From positions 926,783 to 990,782 of the forward strand of contig NZ_JACVXC010000001.1 of assembly GCF_014596935.1 (NCBI RefSeq): DNA of 64,000 nt. The letters are read 5' to 3'. The notes below the pieces were generated by a model. The model was not told the origin of the DNA and searched no databases. It was given only the letters and a program-made list of their open reading frames with translations. Made by a program: the position numbers and the translations under genes. This document shows positions 52,964 through 60,750 of this stretch, piece by piece; position 1 is the first letter of the stretch; every line of letters begins with the position of its first letter. Source of the stretch: Aestuariibaculum suncheonense (GTDB lineage Bacteria; Bacteroidota; Bacteroidia; Flavobacteriales; Flavobacteriaceae).

Positions 52964-53539
52964 TTATCCTCTTCTTTTCTGAGCTCTAAGCGATCCGCCG
53001 GCACCATAGTGTTGTGTTGGTCCTTGAGCACGCTTCATATTGTCTTTCATCATTTTTATCTGATCGGCTAACATGCCTTGCTTATCTAATTTTGAAGCTT
53101 CACTTAATAATTTCTGAGCTTCTTGTTTTCTGCGTTTAGAAAAAGCGATACCAGCTAAGTTTAATTTCGCCATGGCCAAATCATGATCCATAGATAATCC
53201 TAAAGTGATGGCTTTTTTGAAAAATTTTTCAGCTTCGTTAACGTTCGATTGCGATACCATTAATCCGTGTAGATAATTGTAATACCCTTGTTGTTTTTTC
53301 ACTAAAGCACTTTCCGGATTTTTAATTTTGTCCAACCATTTTTTAGCACCATCAAAATCCTGTTTACGCAGTCGTAAAAATGCCAGTAAAATGAATTCGT
53401 TTTTAAAGTATAGGAATACAAATATTAAAGATAATAGTATAAGCATAATACCATTTCCTATATTATTTTCAACAAATTGATAAATAGCATACCCGAAAAT
53501 GGCAATGGCTATGATTAGTTTAATAATTTTATTGTACAT
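52964..53539 (-). CDS. Membrane-anchored TPR-like protein
   Basis: This 191-residue protein has two N-terminal membrane helices (about 5-22 and 29-47) and a helical C-terminal domain of TPR-like hairpins, such as QGYYNYLHGLMVSQSNVNEAEKFFKKA and LAMAKLNLAGIAFSKRRKQEAQKLLSEA. The tail is basic and glycine-rich. Proteins of this type are protein-interaction modules; no function can be given. It has no operon partner. Confidence 0.68.
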   Translation of the reverse strand: MYNKIIKLIIAIAIFGYAIYQFVENNIGNGIMLILLSLIFVFLYFKNEFILLAFLRLRKQDFDGAKKWLDKIKNPESALVKKQQGYYNYLHGLMVSQSNVNEAEKFFKKAITLGLSMDHDLAMAKLNLAGIAFSKRRKQEAQKLLSEASKLDKQGMLADQIKMMKDNMKRAQGPTQHYGAGGSLRAQKRRG

Positions 53540-53734
53540 TTTTATTAGGTTTGTAGTGTTTAATAGGCTTTTAAAGCCTGGTTACCTTTATTCGATTTGC
53601 AAATAAACTAAAATTTTATCAAAATTGAGTAAAAGATAATTAACAAAAAGAAGCCGAATACCTTTAATAAATAGGGTTGTAAAAGGCTCAAGAAAGCGTG
53701 AAAAATATATTTCGAAATATTTTTTTAAATAACG
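53540..53734. other. AT-rich intergenic stretch upstream of the rpmH promoter
   Basis: This stretch between the divergent TPR-like gene and the rpmH promoter contains no convincing gene; the minus-strand frame at 53588-53809 is AT-biased and without family features. A dyad TTTCGAAATAT is visible near 53711-53720. Confidence 0.5.
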
Positions 53735-53765
53735 TTTGTCAATGTGAAAAGTCTTTGTATATTTG
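53735..53765 (+). promoter_or_regulatory. rpmH promoter, exact Bacteroidota consensus
   Basis: TTTG (53735-53738), a 19-bp spacer and TATATTTG (53758-53765) match TTTG-N19-TAnnTTTG at every defined position. Start near 53769 gives a leader of about 66 nt. It is the best promoter match in the window, as expected for a ribosomal protein gene. Confidence 0.85.
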
Positions 53766-53834
53766 CGCTCAGTTTTGGAGGAACCCAAATAAATAATAAT
53801 TAAGTACAATTCAGATTTTTAAAGATACAAGATA

Positions 53835-53996
53835 ATGAGTAAAAGAACATTTCAGCCATCGAAAAGAAAGAGAAGAAACAAACATGGCTTTAGAGAAAGA
53901 ATGGCTTCTGCTAATGGAAGAAAAGTACTTGCTCGTAGAAGAGCTAAGGGAAGAAAAAAATTGTCTGTATCGACTGAATCTAGACATAAAAAATAA
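53835..53996 (+). CDS. rpmH: 50S ribosomal protein L34
   Basis: This 53-residue, strongly basic ribosomal protein starts [19 protein letters not shown] and continues [22 protein letters not shown], the invariant L34 sequence. It has its own consensus promoter and terminator. The usual downstream neighbour rnpA is absent; carB follows, an arrangement that places rpmH outside the origin-type rpmH-rnpA cluster. Confidence 0.97.
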   Translation: MSKRTFQPSKRKRRNKHGFRERMASANGRKVLARRRAKGRKKLSVSTESRHKK

Positions 53997-54019
53997 TGAT
54001 ATTATATTGTTATAAAATA

Positions 54020-54050
54020 AAGGTGTTGCTTTAGTGTAACGCCTTTTTTT
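54020..54050 (+). terminator. Terminator of rpmH
   Basis: AAGGTGTT pairs with AACGCCTT (with one G-U pair) around a 10-nt loop, followed by TTTTT. Confidence 0.78.
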
Positions 54051-54108
54051 ATGCATACTTTTCACTTACTTTAGTAACATACTTAAATACAATACATAAA
54101 TAGTAAAA

Positions 54109-56961
54109 ATGCCTAAAAATTCAAAACTTAAATCGATATTAATAATTGGCTCGGGTCCTATCGTTATAGGGCAGGCATGTGAATTTGATTATTCTGGAAC
54201 TCAGGCTCTAAGATCACTTAGAGAAGATGGAATTGAAACAATTTTAATCAATTCTAACCCAGCAACAATCATGACAGATCCATCTATGGCAGATCATGTT
54301 TACTTGCTACCTTTAAACACCAAGTCTATTATTAAAATCTTAAAAGAACATCCGCAAATTGATGCTGTTTTACCAACCATGGGAGGACAAACAGCGTTAA
54401 ACTTATGTATTGAGGCTGATGAAAAAGGAATCTGGAAGGATTTTGGAGTAGATATTATTGGTGTTGATATCGATGCGATTAATATCACTGAAGACAGAGA
54501 GCAGTTCCGTGAATTAATGGAAAAGATTGGAGTGAAAATGGCTCCGCAAGCAACTGCAACTTCATTTTTAGAAGGTAAAAAAATAGCACAGGAATTTGGT
54601 TTTCCATTATGTATCCGTTCTTCTTTCACTTTAGGAGGAGCAGGAGCGGCGATTGTGTATGATGAAGCTGATTATGATGAATTATTAACTCGCGGATTAG
54701 AAATTTCTCCTATCCATGAGGTGATGATTGATAAAGCGATGATGGGATGGAAAGAGTACGAGTTAGAGCTTTTAAGAGATGCTAACGATAACGTAGTTAT
54801 TATCTGTTCTATCGAAAATATGGATCCAATGGGTATTCATACAGGAGATTCTATCACTGTGGCACCAGCCATGACGTTAAGTGATACGACTTTCCAGAAA
54901 ATGCGTGATATGGCTATCTTAATGATGCGCAGTATTGGTGACTTTGCTGGTGGATGTAACGTACAGTTCGCGGTATCGCCAGACGATCAGGAAGATATTA
55001 TTGCTATCGAGATTAACCCTCGTGTATCACGTTCTTCTGCTTTAGCAAGTAAAGCAACTGGTTATCCTATTGCTAAAATTGCAGCCAAATTAGCGATTGG
55101 TTACCACTTAGATGAATTACAAAACCAGATTACAAAATCTACTTCAGCGTTATTCGAGCCGACTTTAGATTACGTAATCGTTAAAATACCTCGTTGGAAC
55201 TTCGATAAGTTTGAAGGATCAGACAGAACTTTAGGGCTTCAAATGAAGTCTGTAGGAGAGGTAATGGGAATCGGTCGTTCATTCCAGGAAGCCCTTCATA
55301 AAGCAACACAATCTTTAGAGATTAAACGTAATGGTTTAGGTGCTGATGGTAAAGAGAATAAGAACTACGATCAAATTATCGAAAAATTAACCTATGCGTC
55401 TTGGGATCGTGTATTCACTATTTACGATGCTATCGCTATGGGTATTCCTTTAAGCAGAATCCATGAAATCACTAAGATTGATATGTGGTTCTTAAAGCAG
55501 TACGAAGAGTTATTCTTATTACAAAAGGAAATCTCAACTTATACCATTGAGACATTAGATAAAGAACTTTTACTTGAAGCTAAACAAAAAGGTTACGGTG
55601 ACAGACAGATTGCTCACATGTTGGGTTGTTTAGAAAGTGAAGTTTATAATAAACGTGAAGAATTAGGTATCAATCGTGTTTACAAATTAGTTGATACCTG
55701 TGCTGCCGAGTTTAAAGCGCAAACACCTTACTATTACTCAACGTTTGAGAGTGATATGGAAACTGCAGACGGAAAGCGTTATGCTGACAACGAAAGTGTG
55801 GTGTCTGATAAGAAGAAAATTATCGTATTAGGTTCTGGTCCAAACCGTATTGGGCAAGGTATCGAGTTCGATTACTGTTGTGTGCATGGTGTTTTAGCAG
55901 CTTCTGAGGCTGGTTATGAAACTATCATGATTAACTGTAACCCTGAAACCGTATCTACAGATTTCGATACGGCTGATAAGTTATACTTTGAACCTGTTTT
56001 CTGGGAACACATTTACGACATTATTAAGCATGAAAAACCAGAAGGTGTTATCGTTCAGTTAGGTGGTCAAACCGCATTAAAACTTGCTGAAAAATTAGAT
56101 CGTTACGGTATTAAAATCATCGGAACAAGCTACGAAGCTTTAGATTTAGCTGAAGATAGAGGAAGTTTTTCCACTTTATTAAAAGAGAATAACATCCCTT
56201 ACCCAGAATTTGATACTGCTGAATCTGCTGAAGAAGCTTTAAAAGTTGCCGATAAATTAGATTTCCCAATTCTTGTAAGACCATCTTACGTATTAGGAGG
56301 TCAGGGAATGAAAATTGTAATCAACAAAGAAGAGCTTGAAAAGCACGTGGTTGATTTATTAAGAACTATACCTAACAACAAATTGTTATTAGACCACTAT
56401 TTAGATGGTGCGATTGAAGCTGAGGCTGATGCGATTTGTGATGGAGAAGATGTTTACATTATTGGTATCATGGAGCATATTGAGCCTTGTGGTATCCACT
56501 CTGGTGATAGTAACGCAACTTTACCTCCGTTTAACTTAGGAGACTTAGTAATGCAGCAAATTAAAGATCATACTAAGAAAATTGCCTTAGCACTAAATAC
56601 TGTAGGTTTAATTAACATTCAGTTTGCGATTAAAGACGACGTAGTTTACATTATCGAAGCAAACCCAAGAGCATCCAGAACAGTACCGTTTATTGCTAAA
56701 GCTTATGGTGAGCCTTACGTAAACTATGCAACTAAAGTGATGTTAGGTGATAAGAAAGTTAAAGATTTCAACTTTAATCCTCAATTAGAAGGATACGCGA
56801 TTAAGCAACCAGTATTCTCTTTCAACAAGTTCCCGAAAGTTAATAAACAATTAGGACCAGAAATGAAGAGTACAGGAGAAAGTATCTTATTTATTGAGAG
56901 CTTAAAAGACGATGAGTTTTACGATTTATACTCAAGACGTAAAATGTATTTGAGTAAATAA
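54109..56961 (+). CDS. carB: Carbamoyl-phosphate synthase large subunit, without the regulatory domain
   Basis: This 950-residue enzyme makes carbamoyl phosphate for pyrimidine and arginine synthesis with the small subunit CarA, not encoded here. Two homologous ATP-grasp halves are clear: GSGPIVIGQACEFDYSGTQA at the start and GSGPNRIGQGIEFDYCCVH from about 575; each half has an EINPR/EANPR metal site. It stops soon after the second half (YDLYSRRKMYLSK). The roughly 120-residue MGS-like allosteric domain of E. coli CarB (1073 residues) is absent, so UMP/ornithine control of that type is not expected. This short form seems common in Flavobacteriia. Confidence 0.95.
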   Translation: MPKNSKLKSILIIGSGPIVIGQACEFDYSGTQALRSLREDGIETILINSNPATIMTDPSMADHVYLLPLNTKSIIKILKEHPQIDAVLPTMGGQTALNLCIEADEKGIWKDFGVDIIGVDIDAINITEDREQFRELMEKIGVKMAPQATATSFLEGKKIAQEFGFPLCIRSSFTLGGAGAAIVYDEADYDELLTRGLEISPIHEVMIDKAMMGWKEYELELLRDANDNVVIICSIENMDPMGIHTGDSITVAPAMTLSDTTFQKMRDMAILMMRSIGDFAGGCNVQFAVSPDDQEDIIAIEINPRVSRSSALASKATGYPIAKIAAKLAIGYHLDELQNQITKSTSALFEPTLDYVIVKIPRWNFDKFEGSDRTLGLQMKSVGEVMGIGRSFQEALHKATQSLEIKRNGLGADGKENKNYDQIIEKLTYASWDRVFTIYDAIAMGIPLSRIHEITKIDMWFLKQYEELFLLQKEISTYTIETLDKELLLEAKQKGYGDRQIAHMLGCLESEVYNKREELGINRVYKLVDTCAAEFKAQTPYYYSTFESDMETADGKRYADNESVVSDKKKIIVLGSGPNRIGQGIEFDYCCVHGVLAASEAGYETIMINCNPETVSTDFDTADKLYFEPVFWEHIYDIIKHEKPEGVIVQLGGQTALKLAEKLDRYGIKIIGTSYEALDLAEDRGSFSTLLKENNIPYPEFDTAESAEEALKVADKLDFPILVRPSYVLGGQGMKIVINKEELEKHVVDLLRTIPNNKLLLDHYLDGAIEAEADAICDGEDVYIIGIMEHIEPCGIHSGDSNATLPPFNLGDLVMQQIKDHTKKIALALNTVGLINIQFAIKDDVVYIIEANPRASRTVPFIAKAYGEPYVNYATKVMLGDKKVKDFNFNPQLEGYAIKQPVFSFNKFPKVNKQLGPEMKSTGESILFIESLKDDEFYDLYSRRKMYLSK

Positions 56962-56978
56962 TCTACAGAATTAAATCC

Positions 56979-57012
56979 AAAAAAAAGCCGCTTTTTAAAA
57001 GCGGCTTTTTTT
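56979..57012 (+). terminator. Bidirectional terminator shared by carB and the redox operon
   Basis: AAAAAAGCCGCTTTT pairs with AAAAGCGGCTTTTTT with almost no loop beyond the A/T tip. T-tracts lie on both sides. It sits between the carB stop (56961) and the stop of the convergent gene (57011). Confidence 0.88.
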
Positions 57013-57382
57013 ATTTCTTATAAAAGGGTTGTCGATCCTTATCTTCTTCAACTTTTGTTATAAAATATACGGTATCACCTAACCAAAAGAAGGTTCGGTA
57101 ACGCTCAAAATAAGTTAGTCTAACAAAACGTCCCTGGTATTTTTGAAGGTCTTCGATAATTTTTTTGTTGCCTTTTTCAACAGAGAAGGCAAAGCGTTGT
57201 TCTTCTGAAACCCCCTGACTTAATTCGCCTTCCCAGGTTTTGGTAAAAACACCTTTTTTGCTGAATTTAATTAAATCTCCTGAGCGAACCCCTTCACTAT
57301 AAGGAACGAAGTAGACAAAACAAAAATAGCCAATAGTTACTAGAACAATGGCCGCAATCAATTTATAAAGAAACTTTTTCAT
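57011..57382 (-). CDS. Small membrane-anchored protein of the redox operon, function unknown
   Basis: This 123-residue protein starts at the ATG at 57382 (MKKFLYKLIAA), giving one N-terminal membrane helix (about 6-26) and a soluble part with WEGELSQG and FERYRTFFWLGDTVYFITKVEE, probably beta-rich and periplasmic. The 30-residue extension from the earlier codon at 57472 would overlap the yceI-like gene and lacks signal features. It is the last gene of the operon, 40 bp after the YceI-like gene. Flavobacterial relatives sometimes carry enzyme names that its size does not support. Confidence 0.65.
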   Translation of the reverse strand: MKKFLYKLIAAIVLVTIGYFCFVYFVPYSEGVRSGDLIKFSKKGVFTKTWEGELSQGVSEEQRFAFSVEKGNKKIIEDLQKYQGRFVRLTYFERYRTFFWLGDTVYFITKVEEDKDRQPFYKK

Positions 57383-57422
57383 GGTAATCGTTTGATATCT
57401 GTTAAAGATAATAAAATCTGAA

Positions 57423-57965
57423 TTACTTTTTTGAAAGTTTGAAGTCGAAAGATACATCAATAGTTTCAGCAATTTTATTGCTTACTATTTTCGGAATCTT
57501 GATATCAAAATCGGATGCATAAGCCTTGAAAGTACCTGAAATTTCTATGGTTTCGTTGGTTTTAACTGTTTTAACAGGTATGCTTTTTAATATTTTTGTT
57601 TTACCATGAAAGTTGAGTTCGCCACTGATGGTTAGTGCTGTATTTTGTTTAATGTCTGAAAAATTAAAGTCATCAATAACCCCTTTAAATGTTGCTTTTG
57701 GGTAGGTGTCAGATTCAGCGTAGTTTTCGTTAAAATGTTCTTCCATTAAGGCATTTTTAAAACGAAAACCATTTACAAGTACTAATGCGGCAAATTCACC
57801 ATTTTCAGAATTTAAAATAGCAGTAACCGATTGGTTTGTGGCTTTAACTTCCTCAAAGGAAGGTACCGAAGCTTCAAAGCTTACGGTACCGGTTTTGGTT
57901 AAATATTTTTCCTGAGCAAATGCATTTAAACTTATAAACGCGATGCAATAGAGTAGGTATTTCAT
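57423..57965 (-). CDS. YceI family periplasmic protein
   Basis: This 180-residue exported protein has a signal peptide (1-17, ending NAFAQ). The mature domain is a lipocalin-like beta-barrel of the YceI family: FEASVPSFEEVKATNQSVTA near the start and FHGKTKILKSIPVK in the middle. Family members bind isoprenoid or amide lipids such as polyisoprenoids or quinones and are often encoded near cytochromes. It follows a haem-binding lipoprotein gene by 47 bp in the same operon. Confidence 0.85.
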   Translation of the reverse strand: MKYLLYCIAFISLNAFAQEKYLTKTGTVSFEASVPSFEEVKATNQSVTAILNSENGEFAALVLVNGFRFKNALMEEHFNENYAESDTYPKATFKGVIDDFNFSDIKQNTALTISGELNFHGKTKILKSIPVKTVKTNETIEISGTFKAYASDFDIKIPKIVSNKIAETIDVSFDFKLSKK

Positions 57966-58012
57966 TCTAATATTTTAATTGTTTAATTCAGAAATTTAAC
58001 AAAATAGAAAGC

Positions 58013-58384
58013 TTAGTTTTCGAGTAAACCATCATCTTTCCATTTTTGAATCAGGTTTTTTTGGGTTGTAGATAATGTGCCATTAACCGGCATTTTACCA
58101 GCGCCTGTTCTGTTAATTCTGTCTAAAATACTATTTATATAGCTCGAAACTTGAGCGTAGGTTGTTAACGACATTGGAGCATTATTACTAGGTGTGGAAC
58201 CATGACAAGACGTACAATTACTTGTTATAATGCTTTTAATATCGGCATTGTAGGTCACTTTTTCTGTTGGTGTCGGATCTGGATCCGGGTCTGGTTGTGC
58301 CGTCATGTCATCATCACCGCTACTCGAACAGTTAAAAGCAAAAAGAGCAATAGCTAAACCGTAAAAAAGAGTTTTAAAATTCAT
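58013..58384 (-). CDS. c-type cytochrome-like lipoprotein A
   Basis: This 123-residue lipoprotein has signal peptide with lipobox FNCSS (Cys near 19) and an acidic/proline linker. The mature part carries one haem c site CTSCHG and a probable axial Met in AGKMPVNG, about 45 residues later, ending LIQKWKDDGLLEN. Its C-terminal 81 residues are about 80% identical to the gene just upstream, a recent tandem duplicate. It is an electron carrier tethered to a membrane; partner unknown. Confidence 0.85.
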   Translation of the reverse strand: MNFKTLFYGLAIALFAFNCSSSGDDDMTAQPDPDPDPTPTEKVTYNADIKSIITSNCTSCHGSTPSNNAPMSLTTYAQVSSYINSILDRINRTGAGKMPVNGTLSTTQKNLIQKWKDDGLLEN

Positions 58385-58405
58385 AGTAGAGTATTTAAAG
58401 TTGTT

Positions 58406-58756
58406 TTAGTTTTCAAGTAATCCATCATCTTTCCATTTTTGAATAAGATTTTTTTCATTGGTAGATAATGTGCCATTTACAGGCATTTTGCCAGCTCCTA
58501 ATCTGTTTATTCTATCAATTATACCATCTATGTAATTTGAAACCTGTGAGAATGTAGTTAGAGACATAGGAGCGTTTTGAGAAGGAGAACTTCCATGGCA
58601 GGAAATACAGTTGTTATCAATAATCGTTTTTATATCATCATTGTAGGTCACCACATTAGGGAGTGGTGTTGTCTCAATTAAATCATCTTGGCTATCGTTA
58701 GCGCAACTGCTAAGCAAAAATACGGCGAGTGTTAATGTTAAAAATAAGTGTTTCAT
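58406..58756 (-). CDS. c-type cytochrome-like lipoprotein B
   Basis: This 116-residue paralogue of the following gene has lipobox LSSC (Cys near 18), haem site CISCHG, probable axial Met in GAGKMPVNG and the same C-terminal KWKDDGLLEN. The linker differs and is shorter. Two near-identical single-haem lipoproteins in tandem suggest different partners or a dose effect. Spacing to neighbours is 11 and 21 bp, so it is co-transcribed. Confidence 0.85.
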   Translation of the reverse strand: MKHLFLTLTLAVFLLSSCANDSQDDLIETTPLPNVVTYNDDIKTIIDNNCISCHGSSPSQNAPMSLTTFSQVSNYIDGIIDRINRLGAGKMPVNGTLSTNEKNLIQKWKDDGLLEN

Positions 58757-58767
58757 AGTATATGGGG

Positions 58768-59613
58768 TTAAAATACACGACTTAAGTTAAATCCGAAATA
58801 AATATTACCATCGCTCCAGTCTCCAGTGCTCTGTCCTAAAAAGGTGTTGGTATTCATACCTTGAGCGTTGGTAAAGTGCATCTGAAAAACATGTCCTCCG
58901 GTTTCCAAATCAATACCAATAGATAACGGATTTTTGAACGGAGAATTGTCGGCACGGTTTAAATGCCAGCCATAATCAGCGTTTAAAGACCAACGTTTTC
59001 CTAGCTTATAGCGCCCGCCAAACCCCAATGCAAATTGAGAATTATCTTGTTCATCGATGGCGACGTAATTATCATGAAAAAAGGTAGGAGCTAGTTCTAA
59101 AGATAAATTGGTGTTAACTTTTCTGGACACCAATACTTGAGCTGTATAGCCCAAACGATGTTTAAATTCCAAAAGCGGAAGATTGTCTTTCTCTAATCCT
59201 GTATTTATCAAAATGGAATTGTAACCTACTATCGTAAGAGGAAAACCATTGTCTTGTTGTTTTAAAAGGGTGTATTTTGCTGCAGCCTCATAAATTTTCT
59301 GAAAAGAGCTTCTGGAGACACTCACGTTTAAATCATCCGTAATTCCGAAAATAAAGTTTAATCGGGTTACGGCATCATCCAACCCAAAAAAGGTGTCGAT
59401 ACCATTTTCAAGACTTCCAAAACGGTGTGCCACGACAAAGGTAAATTCGCCTTTCGCTACGAGTTTAGTGGATTCGAAGTTTACAATTTTAAGCCCTTTG
59501 AATGCTGCCGAGGCGTATTGAGATGATACATCAGAATCTATCTCATCTAATAAGTCATCTTGGGCCTGTATAAGCAGCGGAAAACAAAAAATAAAGATAA
59601 GTAGGTGTTTCAT
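58768..59613 (-). CDS. DUF5777 family protein, probable outer-membrane beta-barrel
   Basis: This 281-residue exported protein has a signal peptide (1-17) and alternating hydrophobic strands through to a C-terminal aromatic (SRVF), the outer-membrane barrel pattern. Features of DUF5777 include KLVAKGEFTFVVAHRFGSLENG and LNADYGWHLNR. Function unknown; its place between cytochrome-like lipoproteins and a secreted cupredoxin suggests it is their outer-membrane partner, by inference only. Confidence 0.72.
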   Translation of the reverse strand: MKHLLIFIFCFPLLIQAQDDLLDEIDSDVSSQYASAAFKGLKIVNFESTKLVAKGEFTFVVAHRFGSLENGIDTFFGLDDAVTRLNFIFGITDDLNVSVSRSSFQKIYEAAAKYTLLKQQDNGFPLTIVGYNSILINTGLEKDNLPLLEFKHRLGYTAQVLVSRKVNTNLSLELAPTFFHDNYVAIDEQDNSQFALGFGGRYKLGKRWSLNADYGWHLNRADNSPFKNPLSIGIDLETGGHVFQMHFTNAQGMNTNTFLGQSTGDWSDGNIYFGFNLSRVF

Positions 59614-59647
59614 AAATTAGGTCGTTTAATTAATTAAGTTTTAATGG

Positions 59648-60217
59648 TTATTGCTTAATAAAGCGTTTAGTTATATTTGAATCTGTTGTACTTAGTTTTA
59701 ATAAATACATTCCTGAAGTTAAATTAGAAATATTAATTTTATTACCCAAATACGATGTGTTAATGATCTCTTTACCTAGAATATTGTAAATAGAAACTGT
59801 TTTTAAATTTACGCTATTAGGTATGTTTAATGTCAAAAAGTCTTTAGCAGGGTTAGGTGATAAGGAGATGCTTTTTATTGAAAATTCTTCATTACTTAAG
59901 GCTTGTTCAACGGTTATAGTTCCTCCCATGCTTGGATGTACACCACATACATATGGATTAGTGCCAATAGAGACAAAGGTGTGTTCGAATGAGCTGCCTT
60001 CGCCTGTTAATATTAAACTAGAGAAATTCTCAGCACTTCCAGGTTTACTCTCAACCGTGTGAGGAGAATTGTCAGTCCAGGTCCATATAACTTTATCGCC
60101 AACATTAATAGTTAAATTTAACTCGGAACCAACTGTTGTATCCCAGTTTAGATTATGAGTGATTTGTGCTTGTATTCCTAAAGTAGCAAATACAAAAAGG
60201 AGTAGAAATGTTTTCAT
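59648..60217 (-). CDS. Secreted cupredoxin (plastocyanin-like) with T9SS sorting domain
   Basis: This 189-residue protein has a signal peptide (1-17), then a cupredoxin domain (about 18-110) with copper ligands His in NSPHTV, Cys in YVCGVHP, His two residues later and Met in PSMGG, the plastocyanin/pseudoazurin order. The last ~75 residues, LSPNPAKDFLTLNIPN to LLKLSTTDSNITKRFIKQ, form a type A type IX sorting domain, placing the copper centre at the cell surface or outside. A blue-copper electron carrier outside the outer membrane is unusual. Confidence 0.88.
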   Translation of the reverse strand: MKTFLLLFVFATLGIQAQITHNLNWDTTVGSELNLTINVGDKVIWTWTDNSPHTVESKPGSAENFSSLILTGEGSSFEHTFVSIGTNPYVCGVHPSMGGTITVEQALSNEEFSIKSISLSPNPAKDFLTLNIPNSVNLKTVSIYNILGKEIINTSYLGNKINISNLTSGMYLLKLSTTDSNITKRFIKQ

Positions 60218-60232
60218 GTGGTAGTTGTTTAA

Positions 60233-60622
60233 TTAATCCGTAATTACACTACACTGATCCAGTTTTACCTGTTCTAATAAATCGTCGTAACCAATACAAC
60301 GCCCTTTAATTCTGACAATTGTATTTGTTTTTTGGGGAGGTTGAATGCCATTGTTAAACTGGCAAAAGACATTGTTGTTTAATGTCATGTCTGTTTGGTT
60401 TAAGTCGGTTATAATACCCGAAACTTCAATGGTTTTGTTAATATACTTAAGTTCTGATTGAGTTGGGGAAAGGACAAATGCTTCACTAAACGCTGAAGCT
60501 TCAATTATAAAATCGGCTGATTCTGTTTCAATGTTTCTATGGTCTTGATATATATAATTATAACCAAAATATAGGCCGATAATGAATAAAGCAAGGATAT
60601 ATAAGTAATATCTTTTTTGCAT
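60233..60622 (-). CDS. OB-fold (tRNA_anti-like) membrane-anchored protein
   Basis: This 129-residue protein has an N-terminal membrane helix (about 5-23) and a small OB-fold: YINKTIEVSGIITDLNQTDMTL and IVRIKGRCIGYDDLLEQVKLDQCSVI are the tRNA_anti-like pattern, in which three cysteines (CQF, RCI, QCS) stand out. Such proteins often sit with cytochromes and copper proteins in Bacteroidota. It is the first gene of the operon. A weak -7-like TATATTTA lies about 16 bp upstream. Function unknown. Confidence 0.7.
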   Translation of the reverse strand: MQKRYYLYILALFIIGLYFGYNYIYQDHRNIETESADFIIEASAFSEAFVLSPTQSELKYINKTIEVSGIITDLNQTDMTLNNNVFCQFNNGIQPPQKTNTIVRIKGRCIGYDDLLEQVKLDQCSVITD

Positions 60623-60690
60623 TTTATTTTAAATATAAGAAAAAATAGTGAGATTTAAAAGCGTGATGAATAAAGTCAGTCTATAAACAA

Positions 60691-60724
60691 TTTAGGCTTC
60701 TAAGATTATTCTTAAAAGCCTAAA
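60691..60724 (-). terminator. Hairpin after the DUF4382 gene, probable weak terminator
   Basis: TTTAGGCTTCTAAGA pairs with TCTTAAAAGCCTAAA (14 of 15 bp) around TTAT. On the minus strand it is followed by TTGTTTATAG, only a loose T-tract, so termination may be partial. It separates the DUF4382 gene (ends 60751) from the redox operon (starts 60622). Confidence 0.55.
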
Positions 60725-60750
60725 TGAATTTATGATTTTAACTTATGAAG

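Noticed and set aside
57383-57472. N-terminal extension of the last redox-operon gene
   Set aside because: It overlaps the upstream YceI-like gene and hides an obvious signal/anchor that starts at 57382.
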